From Haberlea rhodopensis (Eukaryota; Streptophyta; Magnoliopsida; Lamiales; Gesneriaceae): a stretch of 64,000 nucleotides of DNA. The stretch lies in contig CAJQUN010000003.1 in assembly GCA_907163345.1 (NCBI GenBank), forward strand, positions 6,118,821-6,182,820, read 5' to 3'. Every line of letters starts with the position of its first letter. The stretch's first letter is position 1. The position numbers and the translations under genes were made by a program. Positions 26,501-41,500 of the stretch are shown here, piece by piece. The notes beneath the pieces are model-generated. The model saw only the letters and a program-made list of their open reading frames with translations. It searched no databases and was not told the DNA's origin.

Positions 26501-29500
26501 ACTGCTATCAACCGTTGGTTCTTGAAGATGTAACTGGCGCTTCTTGATGCTCAAGACCTTGAGATTCTGCTTTGATCAAGGATGAATAATGTGACACAAC
26601 TTGCAACATGGTCTAATTAAGCGATCTTACTATATTAGTTTCTTTTGATTTTGAATTCATGACAGAAAAAAGAAAATGCTTAATTGCTGGACAAAGTTCT
26701 GTCTGAATTATTAAACAGATACGGGTGCATCATGGTCTTTTGTGTTTCTTCTATATGTTCGTGCTTGATTATTTAGTATGTATTCACTCCCCTTAGTGTC
26801 TGAGACTTTTTATGTATGTGTGTGTGTGTGTGTGTTTAAGTCACTCCCCTTAGCGTCTTATATCACATTTTATGTATGTGTGTTTAATTTAGGGCTTTTT
26901 AATTATTTTCCTTTTAGGCCTGTCTTCGTAGTAATCTTGTCTCTTATCCTTAATTTTATTCCTTTGCTGCATCCATTGCTTAATTTGTGTTCATGGATAG
27001 TTGGGACACTTGACACTCAACGTCCAATGATCGTGGGTATGGGACAATTGCTTGCCATGTGCTGGACCAAAAAAATTGCCTTTTATATCTAGTTTGATAT
27101 TATTTTGAAATGTTGGGACCAAGCAAAAAAAGTGACAATTTATTGGTTTCTTTTTTTGGTCGGGCAAAATGAATATAGTAATAAAAAAAGAGTACAGCGG
27201 TACTCAACAAGTACAAAAAGAGTTTAGAAAAGAAAAAAAAAATACAGGTAAAAACTAACAATCCAAAAGACACAACAACGGTTCACAGCACCAATCTGAA
27301 AATGAGTAACTGAAGCGATGAGATCCTTTATTCTTAATCCACAACCAGCTCCTGAATTTGATAAAATCCAACAAATCGCTCTCTTCTGCAGCTCTAAAAA
27401 TTCTTTTAACCAGAAGGTAAATATCACGTTATGCCATAAGGTCAACCACTGCTTAAGTCCCTTCTTATGATTCCATAATCCTTTGTGTTGTATTAAATGG
27501 TAACGGTTATCTCTATGAAGCACAGTCTTTCTACCCAGCCAGTTGTAGAAATTCATCCATAATGAGTAAGCTTCCGAACATTCTAAGAACAAGTGACAAG
27601 TGTTTTCCTCTTGTTGATAGCACCAATCACAAAGATATGATATCGGACCCGTCCTAATGTTGCCACTGCGTAAGTTTGGTAAAGTAGGAATGCCAGCTCT
27701 CAAAATCCTCCATGCAAAAGTAGTGACCTTATTGGGAGCTAAGTTCATCCAATAAGCTTCCATCAAATGATTATGTTGGTAGGTTACTTCCTGCATCAAT
27801 CCATAAGCCGAAGCGATAGAGTAAATCTTAGAAGGTTCATGCTTCCATTCCCAACTGTCTTCCTTGTCCTCCTTGAGCTGAAACCTGTCAATACATGTTA
27901 GTAAATGAGAAAAAAGTTCTTGTTCCCTATCAAATAGCCTCCTCCAATCCCATGCCCATTCCCAAGTACCTTCAACCCACCTTCCCATTTTGCTCACTTC
28001 TATGTTTTTATCTTTGGCTATAGAAGCTAATCTAGGGAATTTGCTCTCCAAACTCTCATCCCCCATCCAACAATCTTTCCAAAATTGAGTGCCAAGGCCA
28101 TTATCCACCTTCCTATATATCCCACTTAATAACCACCCTGAAGCATTTGAAAAAAACAATTTCCTAATATCTTTCCACCAAAATGAACGAAGATGAGACC
28201 GCACTCCTCTCCCCTATAATAATTCCTCTCTCGACAACGGACCGTACTTGGAAATTAAAACTCTCCATAAAGCTTTTTCCCAGTAATAATTTCCCAAACC
28301 CGTTTCCCCAACGCCTTATTAAAAGAGTCGAGATCCCTAACCCCTAATCCGCCCTTGACTCTTGATTGACATCTTCCCATTTCACCCGGGCTATTTCACC
28401 CCCCCAGCCCAGCCCAGCCCAGAAAAGCTATCTGAAGTGATTTAAGTTTGGAAAGGATACGTTTTGGAGCACGAAAAAAGGTAAAATAGTAGATCTGTAG
28501 AGCAGACAAAACGGCCCAGAGACAAACTCGCAAAGAGAATCTTTTTCTGAATTTGTCTATGACCGGTTCCCATATTCTATTCTTTCTTGTTTCTGATCCA
28601 ATTGGTAGTCCCAAATATTTGAAGGGCAAGTCTCCTGTTCTGCAATTCAGATACTTTGCTACAAGCTCAATGTTGCCTTGATTGACATTTATTCCAATTA
28701 AACTGCTTTTATGAAAATTGATTTTGAGCCCTGACATTAGTTCGAAGATGCGAAGTATCCCTTTAAATGCTCTCGCATTCTCCAAAGTGGCATCACCCAC
28801 TAGAAGAATATCATCTGCAAATTGCAAGGGTGATATAACAATGTCATCCCTACCCACTTTACTTGTAGTTATCAGATTATTGATTACCACCTTGTTGACC
28901 ATCCTGCTAAAAGCTTCTGCAACAATCACAAAAATGAATGGTGAAAGAGGGTCACTTTGCCGTAATCCTCTTTTTAATTCAAATTCAGTAGATGGACTTC
29001 CATTGACTAACACTGAAGCTCTTGCGCGTGATATGCATTCCATAATCCAACCTCTCCATTTTTTATCAAAATTCATCAATGTGATCCAGAAATTTCCAAT
29101 TGACTTAGTCGTAAGCTTTCTCAAAATACACTTTCAAAATCGTACCTTCTCTGTTTCTTCTTTTCATCTCGTCAATCAGTTCATTTATTACTAGAACACC
29201 ATCAAGAATATGTCTCTGCCCAACAAAAGCAGATAGATTCTCTGATATAACCTTGTCAAGAACCCAGCTCAAACGATTAGCAAGAACTTTTGCTAACACT
29301 TTGTATACACACCCTATTAGAGCAATCGGTCTAAATTCCCCAATACTTGTTGGATTATCTTTTTTGGGAATTAGTATTATAAAAGAAGGGTTCCCTCCTT
29401 TTATCAATTTGCTATTTCTGTGAAATTCTTCGAAAAATCAAAGGAAATTCATTTTAATAACATACCAGAAATGTTTGATGAAACAAAAAGTTGTATCCAT

Positions 29501-32500
29501 CTGGTCCCGGACTCTTTGAACTTTCACAACTCCACACCGCTTTTGTAATCTCCTCCTCAGAGATTTGTGCTATCAGGGATTTGTTATCTGATTCTACTAA
29601 CTGATCGAAAGCGATGCCATTGATCTGTGGTCTTTCCCATTCATCTTGATTGTACCGATTCGAGAAATAATTTCGAATTCCCACTTTCAATCCAGTAACA
29701 GAATCTGTCCAAATATCTTCAATATTAAGACCCAAGATTTCATTTATCTTCCTTCGTTTGTTGACAAATCGATGAAAGAAGCTTGAGTTGACATCACCTT
29801 CTGTTAACCATCTTATTCTTGCTTTCTGAAATAGCAGTGAGTCTTTCATACTGATTTGGTCCTTTAATTTGATCATTTCAGCCTTAAGAGAGGAAGATTC
29901 AAGCACTGATAATGTTCGGTTCTCTGCGATTTTGTCCCAATCCAGGATTGCATCCTTTGTAGCATCTATATTTCTTTCCAAAATTCCAAACACCTCTGTA
30001 TTCCAAATTTTGAGACCACTTTTCAGTAATTTTAACTTTTCCTTCAACACAAATCCCCCCCACCCTTGCACGTGATAATTACTCCATTCATTTTCCACAA
30101 ATTTCTTGAAATCCCGATGTTGAAGCCAAGCATCTACAACTCTAAAAGGTTTAGGACCCGAATCCAGTCACTGAGATTTTAACAGGATTGGACAATGATC
30201 GATATCGTTCGTTGCAAGCCCCATTGAGATAAATTTGGCCAATCTTCCAACCACTTTTGAGAGATAAGAAATCGATCAAGACGACTTACACAAGTTCCAT
30301 CTCTGTACCAAGTATATTTTCCGCCAATCAAAGGTAAGTCGACAACCCTGTAGAAGTGATTTTCACTACTGTTAGGATTTAAATTTCTGCCCCTCCTCTC
30401 ACTATTGACTCTGATTGCGTTAAAATTACCACAAGCACACCATCTCTCTCCATCCTTCAATAGAACACTCTTGCTAATCTGTTCCCATAATCTTTGTTTA
30501 GAAATGCTGTCTCTTGTAGAATAAACATTTACAATGTTGCATTTTAATTTTTCTGTTCCCCAATAACCCTCTACTCCTAATAAGCGCCTTCTTCTCCCCA
30601 GCATTCTATCATTTCAAAAATCGAATCCTTCCAAATACATAGAAGGCCCCCTGCTGTACCCAAAGCCCCTTTGAATACCCAATTGAATTCTTCTAGACCC
30701 CAAATCGAGTTGCAAAACTCTTTATTGATAAAGTCTAATTTTGTTTCCTGAATGCACAAAAATCAATCTTCTCCTTTGTCACCAAGTTCCTGAGCTCTCT
30801 TCTTTTTGCTCGCCCCCCTAGTTGTCTTATGTTGAAGCTTACAATCTTCATGGGTTCACAGTGAAGTCCCCAATCTCAAAATTCAATCCATTATGTTGTT
30901 CAATAGCTTTTAGATCTCTCTGTTCCATCTCCATTAGACGTTGTAATATCTCCTTATCATTGCCTTTGCCAATAATTCCGATTTTCCGACCAATATCCCA
31001 TAATTCTTCTGCTTCCCAAACAAAATCCCTAGCATCTGGTTTTAATTTGTCGGGTGATCTTCCCTGTTCGTCAGTAGCAAAAGGAAGATGTTGAATTGGT
31101 TTCCGAAAATATTTGCGTCTCTGATATTTTGTGTTGAATTTCTTCTCGCTGTCCCCTGAATCTTGCTTATATCTCCCTTCAATTGTTTTCCAACCACTTT
31201 TGGCTGAAATGGGGCTCAACAGATCTAATGCGGAATTTTGATCTGAATATTGATCTCTTTTGATGAATTAGTCAAACCTTGCACCTCAAAACTCTCGTTA
31301 CCCTGAACTAAGATACCTTTCCCAGATCTCACTTCCGCAGGTTGGATTAAGAATTCCCGAAGTCCCAAATTCACAGCTGATTCAACATAATTGTTCTCTG
31401 AATGAATATTGTCTTTGATATTCAGATTCAATTCCTTATTCTGAATGATAACTTTTTCCAGTTCAGAATTTGCTTCCTGATTACAGTAGGACAAATGTTC
31501 TTCCCCTTGGATCTTTTGTTCGTCTGCCAAAGTTTCTGGTATGAATTCATTTGAGAATTGTGAAGCCGAAGATGATGATTCCTGGAAATCAAACTGGTTA
31601 ATTTGTCTAGAGACTCTTGAGTTTAGAATTTTGCCAGATCGCAGTTGATTTATCAGATAAATCCTCCATCAATCTAATCTGATTAACTATTCCATCAATA
31701 TCCACTTTTTTCACAAACTTTAATGAACTCAACTGATGTAATTGAAAGAAGAAAATGCCCGCATTCGAGATTATCTCTGTTCAATGTCTCGTTACTGACT
31801 TTCACCATTTGACCCATGGTGGAAGCTAGCCAATTGAAGAACCTCACACTCCAGGCTTGAATCGGAATACCTAAACAATTGATCCACACTTCACGATTGG
31901 GTAAGGCTATCGATTTATCCCATACCTTGATTTCTGAGAACCACATACCCATCCAATCATTTTCTTCCTTGAATAATTCCGTTATTCTTTCCTTGTTTTC
32001 ATCATGAATCAGAACCATGTGACCTCGGATTGGTGTAATCTTTGTGCTTCCAAAACCATTTAGGATGAGATCCTGTTGAGCATTGATCAAATTTTCAGCG
32101 TTGTGTAATGCTCCCACAAGACTCCATTCGATCCAATTTCTGTCCTCACTGTGAAGAAGGAAAGCCCTTCTTGACAATCGTTTATTTTTTTCGGTAAAAT
32201 TTCTGGATTTACAGGAGCTTTGCCCAAAAGAACTTCCGCACATAGCCTCTGCCATTAACTGTGTGTGTCTTGTTGATGTGAATCAGATTGGTATTTCTGC
32301 GAACATTAATCCCCTTCGAGTTTCTCTCGAATCTTGGTCGGTTGGCTTTAATTATTGTAAGCCCCAATCCAAATTTGGTTTAGAACTTCTTCAATCTTGT
32401 TGACATTCACATCATCTTTGAATCTAACAAAACCAAATTTGTTTCCATTTTTATCCCGTTTTTTCTGGAATAAAGATCTCCCGAGCTTCACCCAACTTTT

Positions 32501-35500
32501 GGAATGTCCGACGCATTTCAGAAGGGAACCATTCATCTGGAAAGTTGGTAAAGAAGAAAGCCACAGTGTTTTTGTGCAATCTCTTCAGATAATCCGGAGG
32601 TTTCCGTTGAATCGTTGTCTCTGCCTTAGCCCGCTGGTAGCCATTGATACTGTTTCTGCGGCGAATCTGCTCTCCCGATCTACTTCGATACCTAGGTTGG
32701 TTCTCTCACACTCGGAAAAGGTTGCGATTTGGGTATGGGTAGTAAATTGCGACGGAATACGGCGATGGTAAGGAAGGTTAGGGTTGGGTAAAATTCAATT
32801 ACATTGGATGGCTTGTTAATATATAGTGGTGCAGATTGTATTTTATTTCTTCCACATGTTTAAGTAACTTTATTATATCACACTAGGAATATACGTCTTT
32901 AATTTGCTTGTCAGATGTATTGTAACCTGAAACTAAATCTCTTCCTCCCTCCCTCCCTCTCTCTCTCGTGATATACATGCAACCTCTCCAGATCCATTGC
33001 TTGCAATTCTTGATATACGAGGTAGTATCAGGAGGCAACATGAGGAAGCCTGGTGGTCTTTTTGGTAATAGTGGTTCTGAAATTCCAGTCAATGATTTAA
33101 AACAGCTGGAGACCTTCTTCTACAAGCTTGGGTTTCTCTTGCACGTATTAGACTACACAGGTTTGTCAAAGAAATCTTGTTAGTTATTCATGCTCTTTTC
33201 CAAATGTGGTCATCAAATTGTTTAGCTATATTACAGATGCTTTGTATTTGTGCTTATTTAGCAGTGTGGTCATCAAATTGTTTAGCTATATTACAGATGC
33301 TTTGATTTGTGCTTATTTAGCAGTGAAAGATTTAAGACATCTTCCTTTTTATTCATTGCAAGTATGATGAATATTATGTCTTGACATTATTTTCACATTT
33401 GATCGTTTTTCAATGAAATGAGGTTGGCTGCTGAGTCGTGGGTAATAACGCATACAGCTTATAAATGTTGTTAGGCTTCTGGAATTTGTGCTCTGAGTTG
33501 TTAACAACTTACTTTAGTAGAGTAAGGAATACAAAAAGATGTCTATTTTTGTTGCTAAACTAATATATATGGATAAATATTTCTATCTACCTATTATACT
33601 ATACCATTAAGATGTAAATGTAATTTTATTATAGGATATTTGTGAATCTATATTGTTGTAATTATTGAATGACAACTAAAGCAAGGGATACAGGAGTAAG
33701 AAAAAAGATTGTTACCCTTTTATGTTTCTGCTCTAGGACAAGGAAAATATGAATTTGGTGCTTGTATATTTCAGAAAATTCAGATTATGTGAGGCATTAT
33801 GGGTAGAAATTATTACCCTTCTTTCTGTGGTCATCGAAATTATACAATTAATAAACCTGTCACAAGGAAAGTGTTTATATGGATTTAAAAATTGCTGATT
33901 TCAGGTGTACCTGCCGACAAATATGATTGTAATGGGAATATAAGTATCTGACCAATCAATCTTCGCTATTATTTGTGGTTTTCATCTAATTATAAATTTT
34001 GTTTCAGAAATATCTAGAAGTTTTCTTTGTTAAAGGTGAACTTACCCTGTTATGCCTTTTTTTGCAGCTTCGGTGTCAAATCTGATAGATGTTGGTTTTC
34101 TGTGGTTCAGAGAATTTTATTTGGAATCTTCTCGCGTTATCCAGGTATAAAAGTTTTATCTTACAACTTCTAATTATAATTTCCATATTTTTGAAGCTTC
34201 AAACTGGCGTTTTTTGTGCTAACAGATCTTTGTAAGACGCTGAACTTGTGAAGTGTAACTGCATAACATGCTACCTTCTTTGCTGATGCTCAATTGTATC
34301 TGTTCCATTCCTCCAATATTTGACCATGCTCATCTAAACTGCATATTTGAGCAATTCACAGTTTATGTTTGCACATTTTCTGGCACCTGCCATTGAAACT
34401 TTTTTTTCTAGTTTATGCTTTGTTTTAATCGTTTCTGACAAATTTTATTTTATAAGTTTAAAAATATTTAGACTATGGTACTTAGGTTGTTATTTCTCAA
34501 GCAGTCTCCTATGTCATTTATTCCGGAAATCATTTATGAATTGACTACAATTTCATCTTTTGATTCTCTTATATATAATAAGCATTCCCATGTTCTTCCT
34601 GCAGTTTCCAATTGAATGTTCCCTTCCTTGGATGCTGGTGGATCATTTAATTGAGTCTCAAGATGCTGGTCTGCTTGAGAGTGTGTTGATGCCCTTTGAC
34701 ATCTATAATGATGCTGCTCAACATGCACTGGTGGTCCTCAAGCAAAGATTCCTTTATGATGAAATTGAAGCTGAGGTGACTAATCATAGACCATTATGAA
34801 GAGTTATAGTTTATAATTGACACAGTTGTTAAAGTTGCATCTCCTGTGGCTGTTCATGCGAACTTTTAGATGTTTGCTAAGCATCCATTTTATTCTATTT
34901 GACCATATCTGAAGATTCTAAATTTGTGCAAGCTGTTCACGGAAGGAATTTTGCAAACTCTTTGATTGTGACACCTTTCCTTCTAATTTTAAATGACCTT
35001 TTTTTAAGCTTTTAATGAGCAGATTTTTGGGTTTTTATTTTTCTTTTCAGGTGGATAATTGCTTTGACATATTTATAGCAAAATTATGCGACTCTATTTT
35101 CACATACTACAAGAGTTGGGCAGCAAGGTATCTGCCTTGACCTTTTTTTATATACACTACCGGAATCTTCTTGAAAATATTCAGCTAAACTAAATCTTTA
35201 GCACCACTTTGGTTTCCCAACTCAACAGTGAACAGCTTGATCCATCATTCCTATTTGCAATAGATGTTGGTGAGAAGTTTTCTATCCAACCAATGAGATT
35301 CACTGCAATATTAAAGATGACAAGAGTGAAGGTAAGAACATGTATATTTTACTTTCTCGATGCAGCACTGCAGCTCTTTCGATCTTGGCATTCTGATAAT
35401 CTTCAAGGCATCATTTTTTGCTTCACATAAGTGCATTTTATGCTCATCAAAGGCATTCTAAATAATGATATACAATAAATTGTATATACATTCCATTTCT

Positions 35501-38500
35501 TTCTTGTTGCTTATAACTCAAATTGAATGTGAAAATTATGTACCGGTACACTGCTGATGTAGTCCTTTATGGATATTTCTCAATCTTTGGCGTGTTTTAC
35601 TCTGCATGCATGTAAAATCCTTGTTGCGGAGTTAGTTTCTTGTAGAAAATTTACTAGGCAGAAAATTTGGTTTTGTCCGATTTAGGGGACGAGTGGATTC
35701 AGATACGTTGGAAGAGGATCTTAACAGCATTTGGATTGGCACTTTCAAGCTGAAAGCCAATAAACCGAGATTTGAAAGGCCCACAGCGGCTCTTCAGACT
35801 CAGTTCAAGCCTCCCTTCTTCACTGATCGAATAATAGGGACGCATACTATGGGGAAATCCTATGCTCAGATCGCCAAGGGGAACCTCAATAACAGCTCTT
35901 TAATTATTCAGGAGCCCATTATTAAAGAACGGCCGGAGCTCGTTTTTCGAACCAAAGCAGAAGAAACGAGCTGGTTTGAAGGATGCTTAGTGGGAGAACT
36001 TCATTGTTCAGATGGCCTTCAAGCGGTTAAGCAAGAGCTTTTTCAGAATGTTTTGGCTCTTCGAGAATCATCTCCATGGGGGGACAACAGTTCTGATTTA
36101 TGATGACAAGAAAGAATTATTGGTTGAGCTTTTGCAGGAGGATAAGGATTGGTTAGGTGAATGGTTCAAGGAACTCAAGCTTTGGGACAAATCTGTGTAC
36201 AATCCAGTAAGGGAAGTTTGGATTAATTGCATCGGTGCCCCCATCCATGCTTGGTGTTTGAGGTTTTTTCAGCTGATAGCTAGCAATTTGGGTACTCTTT
36301 CCAGTATTCTTCCTAGTTTATAGTATTGTACGTGTCACGGTAATTAGGAATAGAGAATCTATATTAATGAAAGGTCTAACTGGTAACTATTATCAGTAGG
36401 AAGTGAAACTATTAACAGAGGGAGGTTGGATTGTGGCAGGTTTTTGGTGTCAACCAATTCGATCGGTCTCATCAACAAAGTGATTAACATTGAAATAGAT
36501 GAGAAAATATTTCAAATTAGATTATTGGAGGAGATATCACCTACAACCAGCTCTTCTCTTTCCTCCAGCAAATCAAATATGAACTGTCTTGGGCTTACTC
36601 CTCCGGGATCTCCATCGTCAGAATCAGCTTATTCTAATGAAGTGGTCCCGGAAACCCTTTGGGATGAAGATGTTATGAAAGAGGACATTATTCGATTGCA
36701 AAAGGCTGAGAGCTGTTATGATCAGAAGATACAGGTATCTTTGCAAGGATCTAGTAAGGAATCAGACGAGGAGTTTCAGTTTCAGGTTGGGGCGGATGTG
36801 TTAGAATCAGTGAAAAACATTGGATTGTTGGATTGCACAGCGGGTCAAGGCAGTTTAGACAAATTCAGAGTAGAGATTGAAAAAGGCAAAGACTCCCAGT
36901 GTTTCCAGAGGTAAAGAAGCTCATTGTGGGATTAAGATGGGAAATTTCAGTGATTTTCAGGTCCTAGCAGAGGGTCAGGATAAGGTGCACCAGGGGGGTG
37001 AAAATGAAAAAAGACAATGACTCTATTGGCAAGACCAAGGTCGTTCAATTATTGTTAGATGGCCAGTCAGGTGCTAGATTCTCAGATCCCAATCCTACCT
37101 TTCATGATTCAGAGAACAAGATCAAATCCAAATCAAGTACGAGGGAGGGTGGTATAAGAAATAACATTGAGAAACAGAAAGCCAAACAGAAGGCTCAGAG
37201 AGATATTTGGAATAGTTTTTTTAGAGAGATGGGAGAAGCGGACTCTTTAGAGGAAAATGTGCACAAATTAATTAAGAAAAAAATCATTTTTACTTACCAA
37301 AGGAAAAAGAAAAGAAGCAAAGTTCCGAGCCGCAACCGCAATTTTTACCTTGGTGAATCGAGCAAAGGGGCCGAAACCATCAAGAATGAGGCAGCTGAGG
37401 CTGAAGCGGCAATACTATGGAACATTGGTAAAAGTGTCGGATTAGATGGACAAGGTAATGATTCGGATATTATAAAAGAGTTTGTTACCATTTGGTAAAA
37501 GTGTCGGATTAGATGGACAAGGTAATGATTCGGATATTATAAAAGAGTTTGTTACCATGGAAAAGAGGGATAAGGAAGCTCGTAATCAACAGAATCAGAT
37601 GGTTATAGAGGATGGGGTAGTGAAGGTTGATCAATGATTATTGTCAGCCTCAATCTTCGAGGCTTAGGGAGTAGGGCTAAGAAGAGGACCTCAAGTCACT
37701 TATTACTAAGGAAAAAATTGACTTTTTGTGTTTACAAGAAACGAAAAAGGAGGTCATTGACATAAATCTTTGCAAGTCTTTATGGGGTAACCATGATTTC
37801 AATTGGGTTTTCAAAGGAGCATCAGGTAGAGTAGGAGGTCTATTATGCATTTGGAGAGATTCGGTTTTTGATTTGGAATCTTTTTGGGGTGAGGAAGGAG
37901 TTTTAGGTGTTATAGGTCACTGGGGTCGAGAAAAAATTAGATGTCATATAGTGAATGTATATTCACCCGGGGAATTTCTTTCAAGAGAGAATTATGGAAC
38001 ATTTTGCTGCACAAAATACAAGGCCAAGAGGAGGAGAATTGGTGCTTTTGTGGTGATTTCAACGGGATTAGACAAATTAACGAAGGGCGTGGCAGAAATC
38101 AAAACCCTTCAATCAGTGAAATTAATGAATTTGACTCTTTCATACTCAACTCTGGGTTGATTGATTTGCCACTGGAAGAAAATATATGTGGTACCGCCCT
38201 GATAAAAAAGGTAAGCAACGGGCAGAGAACCAAATTTTGGAATGATATTTGGGTAGGGGAGGATAGCTTAGAAAATAGATTTCCGAGATTAGCTTCGATA
38301 GCTCGTGATAGAGAGGTTCTTATTGGCAACATGTGGGTGTGGATTGGGGAGGGGTGGGAGTGGCAATGGGAGTGGAGAAGAGGTTTGTTTGAGTGGGAAA
38401 AACATATTTTTGATGTTTTAAAAACTATTGTTGACAAGTACATTCATATTCAGGAGGTGGAAGACCGATGGCTTTGGCGACATGATCCTTCAAATCAATA

Positions 38501-41500
38501 CACAGTACACTCGGCCTGCAAACTATTCGTAGGGACTGAAGACTTAGAAGAGGACAAGAGGAATGCGTTCAAGCTTGTTTGGTCATCACTAGCTCCTAAT
38601 AAGGTTAAAGCTTTTGCTTGGAGGACTCTGTTGGATCGGGCTTCCAACTTTTCAGAATTTGGTAAGAGGAAAATCAGATCGGGGCCAATATCAGATTTAT
38701 GTGATCTTTGTCAGGTGGAGGAAGAATCTACGCAACCTTTACTCTTCGCTTGTTCGGAGTCTTACACTATTTGGATGATTTGTTATGATTGGCTAGGGAC
38801 GACTACTGCACTTCAATGTGAATCTCGCAATCATTTACTGCAACACTCTGCTTTATGGAGTCAAAAATCTGGCAGATTGGGATGGCGTTTAATTTGGTTG
38901 GCTATAATATTGACTCTTTGGTTAGACAGGAATCGAAGGCTTTTTAGGGGACATGAGGCGAACGAGACCAGCTTGCTGGATTTAGTCAAATTTAGATCTT
39001 GGTTTTGGGTTAAACATAAGAGCACCAATTTTACTTACACTCTTTTGGATTGGTCTAAGGCTTTTTAGGGGACATGAGGTGAACGAGACCAGCTTGCTGG
39101 ATTTAGTCAAATTTAGATTTTGGTTTTGGGTTAAACATAAGAGCACCAATTTTACTTACACTCTTTTGGATTGATCTAAGGAAACAAGAGTTTGTTTGTT
39201 AGCTTCTACCTAGTTTTTGTTGATTAGGGCTGTTATTTTTGTTGCTGTGGTTTTTTTCTCTTGTTTTTCTCTTTTTTGGGGTTTTCTTCGTTTCTGTTTA
39301 CGTCCTGTAAACTTTTTTAACTTCTTTTGGTTAATATATATATTTGCCTGATAAAAAAAAAAAACCCCTTCCATTTCACTTGTTTATTTTTAAATCACCC
39401 CCTTTTATCTCTAAATTTTACTTAACCAAATTTTTATTGTGTGTAGTTGCTCGGACGGACTATTAACTTGAGAAGTTTGATCTCTGAGAGGATGAACAAA
39501 ATATGCAGGGATAACATTGAATTTTTGTTCGATCGATTTGAGTCTCAAGATCTATGTGCAATTGTGGTGAGTGATGATGTTGACAATTGACTTCTCTCAA
39601 ATTTTAATTTGGCTTTGCTCAATAAACACCTGAATTTCAGGAACTGGAAAAGCTCATTAGCATCTTGAGACTAGCTCACGAATTACTATCAAGAGATCTG
39701 ACTCTTGATTCATTTGGTCTAATGTTGAACGAGATGCAAGAAAATTTATCTCTTGTTTCATATTCTAGCAGGCTTGCTTCTCAGGTATGTAAATTTCTTG
39801 TGCTCTTGGATATGTTATTTCTCAAAATTAGCAGAAAACTTGTAGCAAATTGCATTGAATGCTCAGCTTGAAGAATTAAAATCAACAAATTTGTCAATGT
39901 ATTCTTAACAAAAAATTTGGAGGTGATGATGCGGAAAGTTTAAGCTTACAACGAAAGGAATAGGCTGAGAATTTTCTAGAGAAAGATGGCTAAAGTACTC
40001 ACTTACACATATGGTGAAAGGACTTATTGCCAAGTCCTCAACAATTCATCTTATTTTAGAAATATAAGTGAATTTCTCATTTATTTCCAAGTGCGGGAAG
40101 ATGCTTGTGCTCAATTCGTGTGTTTCTAAATGATCTGCAAAGGATAATAAGCACCACAACTTTATGTTTTTTATACACGGTCTATGCTTTCTGAAATCAC
40201 AGTGTGGGCCAGTCCTTTCCATCTGACTTCTTCGCGTAGTTTTGGCATTTAATTTTTTTTTTTTTTTTTTTTGGATGGAAAAAGTTAATAAATAACACGC
40301 ACCTGTTATTTATTAAAGATAACACTGTATGTTAAAACTTTTGTGAAGCTTGAAGATTTATCCTTTTCATTTTTGTTCCTTGAAAGCTCAATCATTGAGA
40401 AGAGAAAATAAAACAAAAAATGGACTTGTCCTTCGCTCTTTGACAGTCCCACACTCCCACTGCTTGCGTTTGGCCTTTTGGTATCCCTTTGGATTCTTGG
40501 TTTTATTTTATTGTTGGAAATATGGTCGTGATACCCTTTTTTTATGCAGCATTACAACAATTTTGATCATCATTCTTGCTTTTCTATTTTCAGAAGGGAT
40601 CATTCATTGTCAAACATGTTCCAACTTTTCCAATATGAAGTTAAATATAAAAATAAATAATATAATACAATTAAAATATAACTCTTATCATGGTAATGTT
40701 CATAGAGGAGTTTCTGTTACTGACAGTTGCTTGAATGATCTATAAAATTTTCAGATTTGGTTGGAGATGCAAAATGACTTTTTACCAAACTTCATATTAT
40801 GTAATACCACTCAGCGCTTTGTCAGATCATCAAGAATGCCATCGGTTCCTGTTCAGAAGCCATCAGTACCCTATGCAAAGCCAAATTTTTATTGTGGTAA
40901 TCAAGTAAGAAATGAACCTGGTACAGCGCTTTGTCTAATTACCCCACAAGTTTGTGTCTATTACCTTTGTTTATTTGAAGAAGTCTACATACTGAGTTAC
41001 CACTTCTTAGAAACACATGCCATCAAAATCAAAACCTTGTGTATTTGGTTCAAATTACTGTTCCGCCTTAAATTGGCATGTCTTGATGAATCAAGGTTTA
41101 CAATTTGCTCTATTAGTAACTGAAGAAATGTAATTTAAACATGGGGAAACAAGGTTGGTCGGTGATAGCTCAGTGGCCATGGTCAGCTGGAGAACAGGAC
41201 GAAGCTTGCAAAATTCCTCTTGAAAATTGGAGTACTTATGTGATAATGTAGAAAATAAATAATCTGAGAGTTGAAAATACTCTTTATTAATTGAATAATA
41301 AAAGAGTTACAATGACTATCTATTTATAGGTGAATATAAAGATTAATAGAAGTAAACTACCTGATTTATCTCTATCTAAATCAAATCAAATCTCTAGATA
41401 ATATTATCCTACCAAACTTATAATATTATACTAGCAAGTTTAAACACAAAGATTTAAATACTAAATCTTTATCTAATTATTCAACACTCCCCCTCAAGCT

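Larger units (their letters stand above)
27146..32790 (-). mobile_element. Near full-length L1-type LINE in PIROGI intron 15
   Basis: The element lies antisense to PIROGI. A T-rich tail remnant is at about 27149-27158 and the 5' end is near 32790. It carries both ORF1 (RRM plus DUF4283) and ORF2 (endonuclease, reverse transcriptase, zf-RVT). Both are interrupted by frameshifts. Flanking words caatttattgg (27138) and caattacattgg (32789-32800) might be a diverged target-site duplication; I hold this weakly. Length of about 5.6 kb fits a complete plant L1. Confidence 0.85.
35657..39360 (+). mobile_element. LINE copy lacking reverse transcriptase, in PIROGI intron 20
   Basis: The element is in the same orientation as PIROGI. 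It starts abruptly inside the ORF1 RRM (KFGFVRFRGRVDSDTLEED, 35657) and ends with ATATATATTTGCCTGAT followed by a 13-A tail at about 39350. ORF1 and the endonuclease start are present, then the sequence jumps to the zf-RVT end, so the whole reverse transcriptase is missing. Two internal tandem duplications are present (37430-37557 and 38937-39180). The family is the same as the other two LINEs in this gene. Confidence 0.85.

Noticed and set aside
28718..29194. 158-codon plus-strand frame
   Set aside because: Antisense shadow of the LINE reverse transcriptase.
27130..32800. Certain target-site duplication for the long LINE
   Set aside because: The candidate words caatttattgg and caattacattgg differ and their edges are unclear; reported only as possible.
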